A DNA stretch of 64,000 nucleotides. It comes from Pyrinomonadaceae bacterium. Lineage in GTDB: Bacteria; Acidobacteriota; Blastocatellia; Pyrinomonadales; Pyrinomonadaceae. Every line of letters begins with the position of its first letter. Positions within the stretch are counted from its first letter, which is position 1. The position numbers and the translations under genes were made by a program. Below, one piece after another: positions 27,433 through 38,500 of this stretch. The notes under the pieces were generated by a model. The model searched no databases and was not told the origin of the DNA. It saw nothing but the letters and a program-made list of their open reading frames with translations. The stretch is taken from assembly GCA_030841085.1 (NCBI GenBank), contig JAVEDP010000012.1, positions 20,561-84,560 of the forward strand, given 5' to 3'.

Positions 27433-30400
27433 ATGTTTAAACTGAACCGCCTCGAGATCACCGGCTTTAAATCCTTCGCGGATTACACAGAAATTCTCTT
27501 CACTGGCGACGGCATTACCGGCATCGTCGGGCCGAACGGCTGCGGCAAAAGCAACGTTGCTGATGCGATAGCGTGGGTGCTCGGCGAGCAGCGCGTAAAG
27601 CATCTGCGCGGCGGGGCCATGCAGGACGTGATCTTTCAAGGCTCGCGCAATCGCCAGCCCAGCGGCATGGCCGAAGTCGTCATGCACATGGTGCGAGACG
27701 AAGTCATCGAGCATGAGCCGGATATTGAAGACATCGATTCTACGCTTGAGCAGATCGACGAACAGGTTATCGACGTTGATGTGCTCACGGCTTCGGAAGT
27801 CGATGCAGAGCCGGCAATCGATGGCGCTCAGGAAGCAGTAGAAGCGTTGGCGTCCGTGGACGGTGACGTTCCAACAACTGTTACCGACGCAATGGTCGCG
27901 CACAAGGCTCAGCACAAGCGTCACTGGCGGCGGAGAAACCTGGCGCTTGAGTTTGCCCCGGGCGAAGCGGTATCGGTGACGCGCCGCCTTTATCGTTCCG
28001 GCGAAAGCGAGTATCTGCTAAACGATAGACTCTGTAGGCTGCGTGACATTCAGGATCTGTTCTCGGGAACCGGACTTGCGGGCGGACATTACGCAATCAT
28101 CGAGCAGGGAAGAATCGGTCAGATACTTTCCGCCAAGCCGATGGACCGCCGCACGATTATTGAAGAAGCGGCCGGCATCACCAAGTTTCGCGTGCGCCAG
28201 CGCGCTGCCGAAGCCCGGCTTGAATCTGCGCGCGGAAATCTTTCGCGCATCTCCGACATCATTTCCGAAATCGATCGGCAGGTTAATAGCTTGCGCCGCC
28301 AGGCGGCCAAGGCACGTCGCTATGGCGTCTTCCGAGAGGAATTGCGCGAACTCTTGAAGCGCGTCTTCGTTGCTGAAGAGCGCAAGTTGACGGCCTTGCT
28401 CGAAGACACCGTCGCCAAGCTGGAAGAAGCCAACGCCCTTGAACGCCGTGTCGCCGATGACCTCGCAAGGCAGGAAGAAGACGCGCGCACGGCAACGCAG
28501 GAAGCAAGAAAAACTGAAGACGACCTGGCTGGCGCGCGAGCTGCGGCTGCGGAAGCGGTGTTGCGCCGTGACCGGCAAACACGCGAACGCGCTTATCAGG
28601 AAGAGCAGGTGATTTCGCTCGAGAAGCGGAACCGCGAAGTTGCCGCGGAAATTACCGCGCTCTCGGAACGCCTGATCCTGGTGGAATCAGAATGCAAGCG
28701 TTTGCAGGAAGATGATTCAAGGTTGCGCAGCGAAGCCGATCAAAGCGCTGCGAGTTTAAGCGTCGCAGAGGAATCGTACGCCGGAAAGCTTACGTTGGCA
28801 GCCGGCGCTGAGGCAGAAATCGAGAGCGCGCGGGCAGACCTGCTGCAGCATACGGCCGTAGCCGAGCGCTTGCGCGAGATTGCGCGACAGCTCGAAGGCA
28901 CGCTGGAACGGTTGGCAGTTCAGTCAGAGGGCCTGGCCCACGAGGGCGAGCGCGCGGCAACGCAACACGCCGAACACCGCGCCGCGGCCGACGCTTTTAG
29001 TATTGAGATCAACACAGCGCGCGAACACATTGCCGAACTGAATGCCGAGCGCGAGCGCGCAGTCGATGCGGTGGTCCAGGGACACGAAGCTGTCAGCGAC
29101 ACGGAAGCTGAGTTGACGCGTGTGCGTGATGAACATTCGCGCACCAGCCATCGCCTCGAAAGTTTGAAAGAACTTGATGACCGCCGCGCCTACTATTCTT
29201 CGGCGGTCCAGTTGATGTTTGCCAATGAAGAAGCCTCGCGCGAGTTTCACTTCATAGGCACACTCGCCGATGCGCTCAACGTCGATGCGAAATGGGAACG
29301 CGCCGTTGAAGGTGTGTTCGGTTCATCGTTGCAATCAGTAGTCGTTCCCACACCCGACGATGCGGCGCGAGCAGCGCAGTGGTTGCGGGAAAACAATGGC
29401 GGTCGCGCCAGTTTCCTGGTAGCCGGGCTTCACGGCGGCAGCGACGAAGTTAACGCACTGGCCTGTCAGGTCGAAGAACGGCCGGCGCTTTCAATTTCAA
29501 TTGCGACTGAGCCGATTGCCGACAACTTGCGCATCTCAGATCTGCTCGGAGCGCCACGCGAACTTTTGGGAGTACTGCAGCGCACGCTTCCCGAAAAGTT
29601 GAATGCGCGGCTGGCGAGCAACCTCGACGATGCGATGGCGCGTTCGCTGGCCACCGGCGAAATGTTTGTAACGCTTAACGGCGATTGGGTCGCGAGTGGA
29701 CAATTTGTCAGTGCAGGCGATGCCCGTGCGCTTGAAGAAGGCGCGGGCTTGCTGACTTTCAAACGCGAGCTGCGCGAATTGGAAGCGCGCGCTCAAGTCT
29801 TGGCCGACGAAGCAAAGTTAGCGGAAGAAGCTGCAAAACAGGCGCGGTTGAGTTTGGTTACTCTTGAGGACGCCGTCGTTGTTTTGAATGAAGCAATTGG
29901 TCGCGAAGAGCGGGAAGCGATGGCGCGCGACGTTAAAGCGACCGGCTTGGCCCATGAGATTGAACGCGCCGAACGTCACCTGCGCGTTGTTTCCGACGAC
30001 AGGAATCGCGTGGAGCAGGAGCGCTTCGAGCTCGACAAACGCCGCACGACCGCACTAGCCGACGCGGAACAAGCTGAAGCCGCGCGTGTCGCGGCGGGTG
30101 CAGCGGTGGCCGGCGCGACGGCAGTGCTGACCGAGGCGCGGCGCTCCGCCGAGATTGAAAGCGAAGCCCTCGCCGAACGACGGGCCACAGCCGCCGCCGC
30201 CGCGGAACGAAGGCGCAGCACCGCCGCTGAATTGCGACGTATCGAAGCGGAATACGCTGACGTTGCGGAACGCGTTGAACGACATCGCTTGGACTTAGTC
30301 GAAATCACTGAGCGCATCGGCAGCCTGCGTCTGTCGATTGCCGATCTTGAGTTTCAAGCAAATAATATTGCCGAAGAACGAGCGCGCGAAGAGCAAGAAA

Positions 30401-31281
30401 TCGCCGGCTTGACCACTTTGCTTGAAGGCGCGCGCCAAAAGGCAGACGCGTTGGCCGCGCAACTTTCCGACTTGAACCGTCACGCTGCCGAAATCCGCGA
30501 CTCGCGAGCAGCGATCGAGGTGCAACGGGCTGAAGCGCAGGCGCGCCTCACATTCGTTCGTGAAAACTGTGCCTCGGAACTGAACCAATCGCTCGAAGAG
30601 CTTGCGCAGGAACAACAGCTGGAAGACGATTTTGAACTCGAAGTGGCGCACGCGCGAGTTGAAGAGTTGCGATCACGCATCGAAGCCTTCGGCGGTGTCA
30701 ACATGATGGCGCTCGAGGAGTTGGCTGAGAATGAAGCGCGCTTGCTGTTCCTGACAACGCAGCGACAGGACATCATTGACAGCGTCGCTTCGACTGAAGA
30801 AGCGCTACGTGAAATCAAGCGCCGTTCGCGCGAACGGTTCCGTCACGCGTTTGAGCAGATTAACAAAAACTTTAGCGAGTTGTTCCAGGAGTTATTCGGC
30901 GGCGGTAAGGGTGAGATGAGTTTGATTGAAGGTGATGACGTGCTCGAAGCCGGCATCGACGTGATTGCCCAGCCGCCCGGCAAGCGTTTGCAAAACGTGC
31001 TGCTGCTTTCCGGCGGCGAGAAAGCGATGGCCGCGCTGGCGCTGGTCCTGGGCATTTTCCATTACCGTCCGGCGCCGTTCTGCTTGCTTGACGAAGTGGA
31101 CGCGCCGCTTGATGAAGCCAACGTCGGCAGGTTCACGGCCAAGGTCGCGCAGATGTCGCAGAACACGCAGTTCATTGTCATCACTCACAACAAGCGCACT
31201 ATGGAAATGGCCAAAGCTCTCTATGGCGTGACCATGGAAGAGGTCGGCGTTTCAAAATTAGTTTCCGTGAAATTCGAGTAG
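27433..31281 (+). CDS. smc: Chromosome segregation protein SMC
   Basis: A 1282-residue SMC ATPase that organises and segregates the chromosome with ScpA and ScpB. Walker A GPNGCGKSN is at residues 33-41; coiled coils run on both sides of a central hinge near residues 600-720; the signature LLSGGEKAM is near 1190 and Walker B FCLLDEVDAPLDEAN near 1216. Oddity: between VAEV-type strand (MAEVVMHM, residue 86) and SVTRRLYRSGESEYL (181) there is about 80 extra acidic residues not found in Bacillus-type SMC. The gene is longer than the usual 1150-1190 residues for this reason. A terminator follows directly. Confidence 0.96.
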   Translation: MFKLNRLEITGFKSFADYTEILFTGDGITGIVGPNGCGKSNVADAIAWVLGEQRVKHLRGGAMQDVIFQGSRNRQPSGMAEVVMHMVRDEVIEHEPDIEDIDSTLEQIDEQVIDVDVLTASEVDAEPAIDGAQEAVEALASVDGDVPTTVTDAMVAHKAQHKRHWRRRNLALEFAPGEAVSVTRRLYRSGESEYLLNDRLCRLRDIQDLFSGTGLAGGHYAIIEQGRIGQILSAKPMDRRTIIEEAAGITKFRVRQRAAEARLESARGNLSRISDIISEIDRQVNSLRRQAAKARRYGVFREELRELLKRVFVAEERKLTALLEDTVAKLEEANALERRVADDLARQEEDARTATQEARKTEDDLAGARAAAAEAVLRRDRQTRERAYQEEQVISLEKRNREVAAEITALSERLILVESECKRLQEDDSRLRSEADQSAASLSVAEESYAGKLTLAAGAEAEIESARADLLQHTAVAERLREIARQLEGTLERLAVQSEGLAHEGERAATQHAEHRAAADAFSIEINTAREHIAELNAERERAVDAVVQGHEAVSDTEAELTRVRDEHSRTSHRLESLKELDDRRAYYSSAVQLMFANEEASREFHFIGTLADALNVDAKWERAVEGVFGSSLQSVVVPTPDDAARAAQWLRENNGGRASFLVAGLHGGSDEVNALACQVEERPALSISIATEPIADNLRISDLLGAPRELLGVLQRTLPEKLNARLASNLDDAMARSLATGEMFVTLNGDWVASGQFVSAGDARALEEGAGLLTFKRELRELEARAQVLADEAKLAEEAAKQARLSLVTLEDAVVVLNEAIGREEREAMARDVKATGLAHEIERAERHLRVVSDDRNRVEQERFELDKRRTTALADAEQAEAARVAAGAAVAGATAVLTEARRSAEIESEALAERRATAAAAAERRRSTAAELRRIEAEYADVAERVERHRLDLVEITERIGSLRLSIADLEFQANNIAEERAREEQEIAGLTTLLEGARQKADALAAQLSDLNRHAAEIRDSRAAIEVQRAEAQARLTFVRENCASELNQSLEELAQEQQLEDDFELEVAHARVEELRSRIEAFGGVNMMALEELAENEARLLFLTTQRQDIIDSVASTEEALREIKRRSRERFRHAFEQINKNFSELFQELFGGGKGEMSLIEGDDVLEAGIDVIAQPPGKRLQNVLLLSGGEKAMAALALVLGIFHYRPAPFCLLDEVDAPLDEANVGRFTAKVAQMSQNTQFIVITHNKRTMEMAKALYGVTMEEVGVSKLVSVKFE

Positions 31282-31306
31282 GACAGGCATTCCTGCCTGT
31301 CCTTTT
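31278..31306 (+). terminator. Terminator of smc formed by half of repeat family A
   Basis: GGACAGGCA-TTCC-TGCCTGTCC is a 9-bp hairpin starting at the smc stop codon and followed by TTTTCC. The sequence equals one arm of the family A element at 2383-2476, so a mobile palindrome seems to serve as terminator. Confidence 0.75.
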
Positions 31307-31346
31307 CCGTAAGCATTCCCCCCCCAATAAGTAACGAAAAGCTAAG

Positions 31347-31467
31347 TTAGCCGCAGATTTTCGCGGATGAACGCGGATCAGAACTGGACGAACGGTTCAG
31401 GAAGTGAGAACCGTCAGAAATTATTTGAATTTAGTATCCGCGTTAATCCGCGAAAATCCGCGGCTAA
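31347..31467. repeat. Inverted repeat, family I, before the small secreted protein gene
   Basis: Arms 31347-31378 and 31436-31467 (32 bp) match with two mismatches and contain CGCGGATGAACGCGGAT-like sequence. A fragment of the same family is near 60120-60142 (ATTCGCGTTCATCCGCGG). Confidence 0.85.
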
Positions 31468-31540
31468 TCTTCTTAAGCAAACCGCATCCATTTCCCAGCA
31501 ACCAAGCATTTCGTTAAAATGGCCGCGCCATTTTCAAATA

Positions 31541-32296
31541 GTGAAAAAGCCAACCATCAAGTTTCGAATTCTCCCCGCTGCGTTTCTGGTTTTGAGCGCG
31601 GCGGTTTTGGTTGTTGCGCAACAGTCATCAGGAACCAAGCAAAACACCCGTCCCGCGCAACCCATTGTTCCGGCTGCTTCCTCAGCAAAGCCGGCGGCTT
31701 CACCATCGACGCGTGAGGATTCGAAACACACTCGCTTCGAGTACGAGTTTACCCAACCGCAATTTTTCATCCGGCACATAGTCATAGAACACGACCAGGA
31801 TGGCCACGGCTCGATCACTTTTGAACGTCGGAACGAAGAGACTCCGTATAAGGAGCCGCTGGAATTATCGGCGGCGGCCAGCGCGCGCATTGCGTCGTTG
31901 TGGCAGGCGCTAAGGTTTCTCGATTCCAACGAGGACTACCAGTCGGCGCGGCAGTATCCGCATCTCGGCACAATGCATTTGCGAATGGACCAGAACTCTC
32001 GGAAGCGCATCGCCGAGTTCAATTGGACCAACAACAAAGACGCTGCTGCACTGGTTGCTGAATACCGCCGCGCCGCAGATCAGGCGATATTGATTTTCGA
32101 TCTGTCGATTGCGCGCGAGAACCAACCACTCAATTCACCCAAGCTGATGGACCAGCTCGAAGACATGCTCAAGCGCAACGCACTCTCCGACCCGCACCAG
32201 CTCGTCCCCCTGTTGAAAGACATAACCAGCGACGATCATCTGCCCTTGATTGCCCGCAACCACGCTACCCGCCTGCTGAAACTGATTGATAAATAA
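31541..32296 (+). CDS. Secreted protein of unknown function
   Basis: 251 residues from the GTG at 31541. The N-terminus MKKPTIKFRILPAAFLVLSA ending in VVAQQ is a clear signal peptide. A Pro/Ala/Ser-rich linker (about 30-55) leads to a globular region with FEYEFTQPQFFIRHIVIEHD and a C-terminal helical part. The open frame reaches back to 31367, but that stretch is a palindromic repeat. I do not recognise a family. It converges on the giant minus-strand gene, with a bidirectional terminator between. Confidence 0.7.
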   Translation: MKKPTIKFRILPAAFLVLSAAVLVVAQQSSGTKQNTRPAQPIVPAASSAKPAASPSTREDSKHTRFEYEFTQPQFFIRHIVIEHDQDGHGSITFERRNEETPYKEPLELSAAASARIASLWQALRFLDSNEDYQSARQYPHLGTMHLRMDQNSRKRIAEFNWTNNKDAAALVAEYRRAADQAILIFDLSIARENQPLNSPKLMDQLEDMLKRNALSDPHQLVPLLKDITSDDHLPLIARNHATRLLKLIDK

Positions 32297-32445
32297 GCGT
32301 TTTAGATCGGCAATCACGTCCAAAATATTGGCCGTGACTTGAGTGAACGCGTTGCTTGAGGCGGGCGGGTCGAGCACCCCACCCGATAAAGCACATCGGT
32401 TGGGGACCCACGCCAGCGGTCGCAGTATTCAAGCTGTTCTAAACT

Positions 32446-32486
32446 GACAAAAAAATAGAGGCGAGCAATGCTCGCCTCTTTTTTCA
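32446..32486. terminator. Bidirectional terminator between convergent genes
   Basis: AGAGGCGAGCA at 32457-32467 pairs with TGCTCGCCTCT at 32469-32479. An A-run lies on the left and a T-run on the right, so it can work for both the + strand gene ending at 32296 and the minus-strand gene ending at 32551. Confidence 0.88.
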
Positions 32487-32550
32487 TGTTTGTTTAATGC
32501 TCAGATTAATACTCACGTCTCCCAGTTTGTTCGACCGAGTCGGCCCGCGC

Positions 32551-35500
32551 TCACGGTTTTATCAACTGCACAGTTACCGTGTTGAGCAGCGGGTTGTACA
32601 GCACTTTGAAGACTATGCCCGTCGCTGTGCCGGCAGTTCCCGAAAGAGTGGTTGAACCGGGCGGGCTACTGCCGCCCGTCTGAGCGCTGCTGGATGAAGT
32701 GTTCGCACTCGCGCTGCTCGAACTGCTCGAACCGCTACGGGCCAGGTTGCCAATCACATTGAAGGTCACGGTGAACGCTTCATTGTTGGGATTGTTGAAT
32801 TTCAGAGAGCGTGCCCCTGAAAGCTCACTGGCGGAAAGCATGTTGTCGGCGCCGACATAGCTGCTGTAATCCCAAAGCGCTCCTATTCCCGTCTGACCGT
32901 TATCGCCATTGTTCACTTTGACCTTGCCGGACGCTGAAGTCAGTTGTGCAACTTCCGTCCGCAAGGGAACGAAGATGGTTTGCGTTGAAGTGTTCTTGAT
33001 CGCCAGGTTAAACGAGCTGACCCCCGAGACCGAACCAGCATTGCTGACCTGCAAACTGACCAGCGAATTAACGATCTGCTCGATGAATGGTGAGCAATCG
33101 ATATTGCCGACAATCGTGTAAGTCGCCGCCGGATAACTATTGTCAGTCTGCGCTTTGACGAACGTGTGGTCGACGAACAGGTTCGAACGCTCTAGTTTGC
33201 TTTCAGGTGTCCCGGGAACATCTGAGGTGAATGTTCGTCCGTTAACGGCGCCTAAGAGGTCGCCGGGTTGCGGATTGCCAACCGCAGATTTCGGCACATA
33301 GATCGTGATCGTGCCGTCGCCGGTGAAATTACTTTCAGCCAGCGCGTTTCCTTGTTTGGTTTCCGAGATGGCGTACACCGCCGGCAGGCCGGCATCGGCC
33401 AATGTTCCGTATTCGAATGTCGGCGCCCCGCTTGGCCCGGTTGTCATGCCGACATAGAACTGTTGCGCATGGGGATCGATCGCTTCTGCCGCGAATGAGT
33501 TCCAGGCAATTCTCCAACGGCTGTTCGCGGGAATGCTCGCCAGGCTGTTCACCTTCATCTTGAGCATCAGATTATTGGTGCCCGCAGGTTCGCCGACCGC
33601 GACGTAATCGATCAGCATAGAAGCCGGCGTGTTCAATCCCAGGTTGGCTTCGGGATGATTGGGTTCATTGCGGTGGACAATGAGTCCGCTGCACGTGTCT
33701 CCCAGGTAAGGTGCGGCAACTTCATTGGCGCCGCACGAGGCGCCGGCAGCATTCACAGCCAACACCTTGTAGTAGTAAGTTTTGCTCGTATCGGTTGCAG
33801 TCGTATCGTCATATCCCGACTGAGTTCCCGAAATGTTGGTCAACAGAGTTTCGCCGCCGCTGGCGGTGCCTCTCATGATCTTGTAGCCGGTGATTTGCGA
33901 GTTGCCATTATCGGCCTCAGACCAGCCGAGATGGACCACGTTGCCGACGCGACGCGCGGTGACTGAAGGATTACCTGGCTTCGAGATCGCGCTCTGCGAA
34001 TTCGGCCCAATCAGTCTTCGCCCACTGGATTGACGGGCGATTGTCGCCGCTGCCGTATAGGCATTGCCTTTTGCGCTTGGCGCTGCCTGCGCGCAATTTC
34101 CGCCTTCGCAACCATTGACGTAACCAACCAGGACGCGGCCGTCCCGGTCCACAGTCATGTCAAAGAAATCCAACAGATTGCGACAGATACTCGCCCCGCC
34201 TTTGGCCCAAATACAACCACGCTGAATGGGCGCGTTTGGTGTTGCGTCCGTGGTGGTCCATGTCTGTCCACCGTCGAATGTGTTGGCGATGTAGAGATGC
34301 CATATGCCATCGAAGCTTGATTGCAGAGCATCGCCGGGTGTGGTCGTGCCGTAGAACGCGACGGACGCGCGACCTGCATCGCCGGCAATCGCTGCCGGGT
34401 ATCTGATGTTCCGCAACCCATACGCCGCGCCGACATCGCCGACGTTTTGCCACGTTGCTCCATAATCGGTAGAAGTCAGTACAGCCGCGGCCGAATCGTC
34501 ATCGGCGATCACGTAATAGACGCGGCCGTTGGCGTCGATTGCCACCGCCGGATCCTGGAAGCTTACCGACGGTTTGGTTTTGAGGTCGCCACTCTGCACC
34601 TGACGAACGGTCCAGGTGACTCCATTGTCCAGCGAGACAATGACACTGCCGACCCCGTTACAATAATTCACTGGTAGATACACCGCGCCATCTTTCGGCG
34701 AGACTTTCACGTGGCCGTGTAAGCCGCTGCACTGAGTCGACAACGGAACTGAAACGGGTACTGACGGCCCGAATGTCAATCCGCCGTCGTCACTGCGCGA
34801 GCAGAAACCGGTGTCGTCATCGCCTTCCTGTGAACAATAGTAAACAGCATTCGGATAAAGGCCCGGTACGTTCGTGGGCCTCGTCAGCGGCGCTGCGAAT
34901 GGGCCACCGCCAATCGTTTCGTGATCTACAGCGGACGCGATGCCGCTGCCTTGTGTCGGCGTCCAGTGCAGACCGTCGTCGTCGGTAAACGAAGTCTTGC
35001 AGGACGGCGACAGAAGGGTGAGTGCGCCCGCGAAGGTCCGGCCAGTTTGCGGATCGGTGAATCCGATAGGATCCGAATTCACGGCTTGTGAAGTCGTTCC
35101 CTGACGATTGACCCACGTTGAAGTTTGTCCGTTTGAAGGACAACTGTCATCGAAGGTGACGAACAGCGTCTGCAGGTCGGATTGATAACTCGTAACGCCG
35201 CTCTTCCAGTTGTTGCCGATGGAAGGTTCACCGGCGCTGCGGCCCAGGTATTCGACCGAGTTGGGTTGTTGACCAGCCGAGGTAATCAGGGTTGGAGTCA
35301 GCAAGCCCGGTGCGGTGAAATTTTCAAATCCAATCTTTGGACCAGTGTCTTGATTGGCAGGCGGGATTACCCGAGGCGTCGGCGTTGGCGTGGGACTCGG
35401 ACTCGGCGCTGCGCTCCCGCCGACGGTGGTTGTAAAAGTTCCGGTATAAGTGAAAGGCGCATTCTGCGGCACGCCGGACGTGTTTGGCGTCTGGCAGATT

Positions 35501-38500
35501 TGCACCTGGTATTCGCCCGGTGGCACTTGGCCGGTCGGCGCATACCGAAGAGCTTCGCAGCAGGTTCCCGTGTCCTCACCTTTAACCAACACTGCGTTAG
35601 GATCGGAACCAAACAGCAGATTGACGCTGATATCGTTGGCAGGAACCGTGGCATTCACCTGAACAACGATGCTCGATTTTCCCGGGCCGACCGTGAAGCG
35701 ATTTTTCGCGGAAGCGCACGGGTATGCGTGCGGGTCATAGGCGCCCTGAATCACGTTAGTGCCATCACCTGAGGGCGGCGGCGGAGGCGTACCCGTCGAC
35801 GTTACGTGAATCAGAACCTGCGCTGGATTGGTGCTGACGTGCCCTCCCGAGTCCGTCACCGTCAATCGAGCCGTGTAATCTCCGGCGTTGTTGTAGGTGT
35901 GACTAAACGCGGGTGACGATTGAGTAACTGTTGAGCTGCCATCTCCAAAATCAATCGTGTAGGACGCAATGGTGTTACATGATTGTGGATTGCTCGACGC
36001 GGAAGCATCGAAATTGACCGTCAACGGAACGGCACCGGAGGTTGGATTAGCAATGAGACTGGCGTTGGGCACACCTGTGCCACACGACGTATTGCCTACT
36101 CTGGTGTACTCCTCGCCGCTGGTCGTTTGGACTGTCTCCAAAAATCCTCGGGTGGCTCCGGCCAAAACGTAGGTTGTTCCGGTGATCACCTGCGCTGTGC
36201 CGATGTCCGTGCCGACGGCGCCGCCGTCCCAGGTAAAGGCGTTTCCGGTCGCGGGCGCGGCTGGCGCCGCAAAATTAATTGGGCTACCAAGATTAAGTTT
36301 AAGAATTACTGTGCCGTCCTTGTTGAAGTCAGCGCTAATCTGCGGGCACGCGGTCGTAGCATCGTTCGTGCAGACTCGCGTGTCCTGCGTACCGGTGGCC
36401 GTCGGATCACGCCGACCGATTGAAGTGCGCGGCTTGACCACGAAGTCTGGTGAGAACGTATCCATTTCGATAAACACTCGCTGCGCATTGCCGGCGGTGT
36501 CCGTAACGCCAAACAGGATGTGCCACTCGGAATTCGGCGGCAACACCGCTGTTCCCGTATTTTGTGGATCGAGTGTGTTCACTTTCATTATGAAAGTAAG
36601 AGAGTTGTCGGCGCAGCTCGAGAAAGGCTCGCCTACATTTAGTCGTTGGATCGTCAGTTCGCCGCCCGTCGGGTCCACTGGCACGGTTCCCGAGATGCCC
36701 TCGCCACCTACGGTGATGTAGGGATAGAGGCACGAACTCTCAAAAGTAACAACGACTGGAACGACATCAGCGCTGTATGGTCCTTCGCCGAACTCATTGA
36801 CGGCCGTGACTCGATACGCGTTGCTGGTCGCCGGCGCTGGGAAAGTAGTGTCGGAGAAACTGGTGCCGGCAACAGTCCCGGCTAAATTAAATGAACCAGT
36901 GGCGCCGTCTCTTCGATATACGTTGTAAGAGGTGATTGGCGAGCCGGCATCGTCAGCAGCAGGCCATGACACAACAGTAGGACCGCCGTTGCTGCTAATT
37001 TGCGCTTTGGGTCTGGGAGCACTTGGCAAATTCGGCTCAGCCGGGTCGAAGGCGATAAACAAACGACGACCGCCTGACTGGCGCGCTATCGACGCGCGTG
37101 ATGTATAAGAATTTGGGAAGTTGCCACTCGGCCTGGTAGCACAACGTCCCACGCAACCATCCGGATAGCCGACCAGAGTTCGCCCCTGCGCATCCACCGT
37201 GGCATCCATAAAGTCGAGCAGATTGCGATCGTTCGGATTGTGCCCGTTGCAACTGGTAGTGCCCAGGTTGCAAATCGAGCCGCGTTGCACCGGATCATTC
37301 GGTGTTGCGTCGGCCGTGGTCCAAGTCGCGCCGCCATCGAACGTGGTGGCGATGTAAAGATGCCAGGGCGCGCTTTGATTGTAGGTAGCCTGGTTCGTGT
37401 AGTTACCGCCGACGGGCGTTCCCAGGAAGGCATAGGCCGCACGATTGTCGTCGCCCGCAACTACTTCCGGGAATGTTGAGTTCACAATTCCAAACGTAGT
37501 CCCAACATCCTGGTCATTAATCCAGGTAGCGCCCTGGTCGTGGGAAACTGCAATGCGCGGATGACTGTCAGCAGCCTGATACCCGAGATAGATCGTGTTG
37601 CTTGCCTGGCCGTTTGCCTTGCCCACATTGTTCAAGCCGATACCAACCGACGGGTCAACCAGGAAACCTGTGCCGCTGCTGGCCGGGTCGGGTCGAACCG
37701 ACCAGGTGACACCGTTGTCGTTTGAAACAACAACTGCTGCTTTGCCGCCGCAACTTCTATTTGGGACATAGACACTGCCATCGGGCGCGACTTTCACGTG
37801 CCCGTGGATTCCCGTGCATTGAAGAATCTGATAGATGGGAACGCCCGGGCCAAACGTCTGCCCGCCGTCATCGCTGCGCGCGCAGAACGCGGTGGCAGCT
37901 TCCTGGGAACAATAATAAACGGCGTTCGGATAACTGGAACGTGGCGCTGCCGCAGGTGTGGTGTTGGGCTTATATGGACCAGCACCAATTGTTTGATGAT
38001 CGACGCCGGAAGGAATGCCGCCCCCCTGGCTCGGCGAATATGACCCGCCATCGTCATCGGTGAAGAAGGTAATGCTGTCCTGCCCGGTCAATTGTGAAAC
38101 AAACGTTCGATTCGGCATGCCTGAGGGCAGCATATGATCCGTGAATAGAATTGGATCGAGAGAAGTGGCCGACGGAATGATCGTATTTGTCCACGTATCT
38201 TTTGCCGGTGATGAAGAGTCGTCAAAGCTAATGCGAACGGGGTTGAAATTCGCCAGGTACATCGCGTTACCGGTTACCCAGTTCGTTCCGATTGACGGTT
38301 CGCCGCCGCTGAAGGAACTGGCCGGAACGTAAACCTGAAATCTTGGTACGCCCGCCCCGGCCGAAGGCGTCGGAGTAGCGGTCGCAGTCGGTGTCGGTGT
38401 AGGTGTTGAGTTCGGATCGACCACCGGCATCGTCACGGTCGAATCGCAGGGACCCTCAGTAGCTCCCGGACAGGGCAATGACGAATCGTAGTAGATCTTT

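Noticed and set aside
31367..31540. N-terminal extension of the small secreted protein
   Set aside because: The DNA is a palindromic repeat and the signal peptide begins at the GTG at 31541.
32338..32360. Another pair of CTTGAG boxes
   Set aside because: Spacing is 17 bp, not 11, and the site lies between convergent gene ends.
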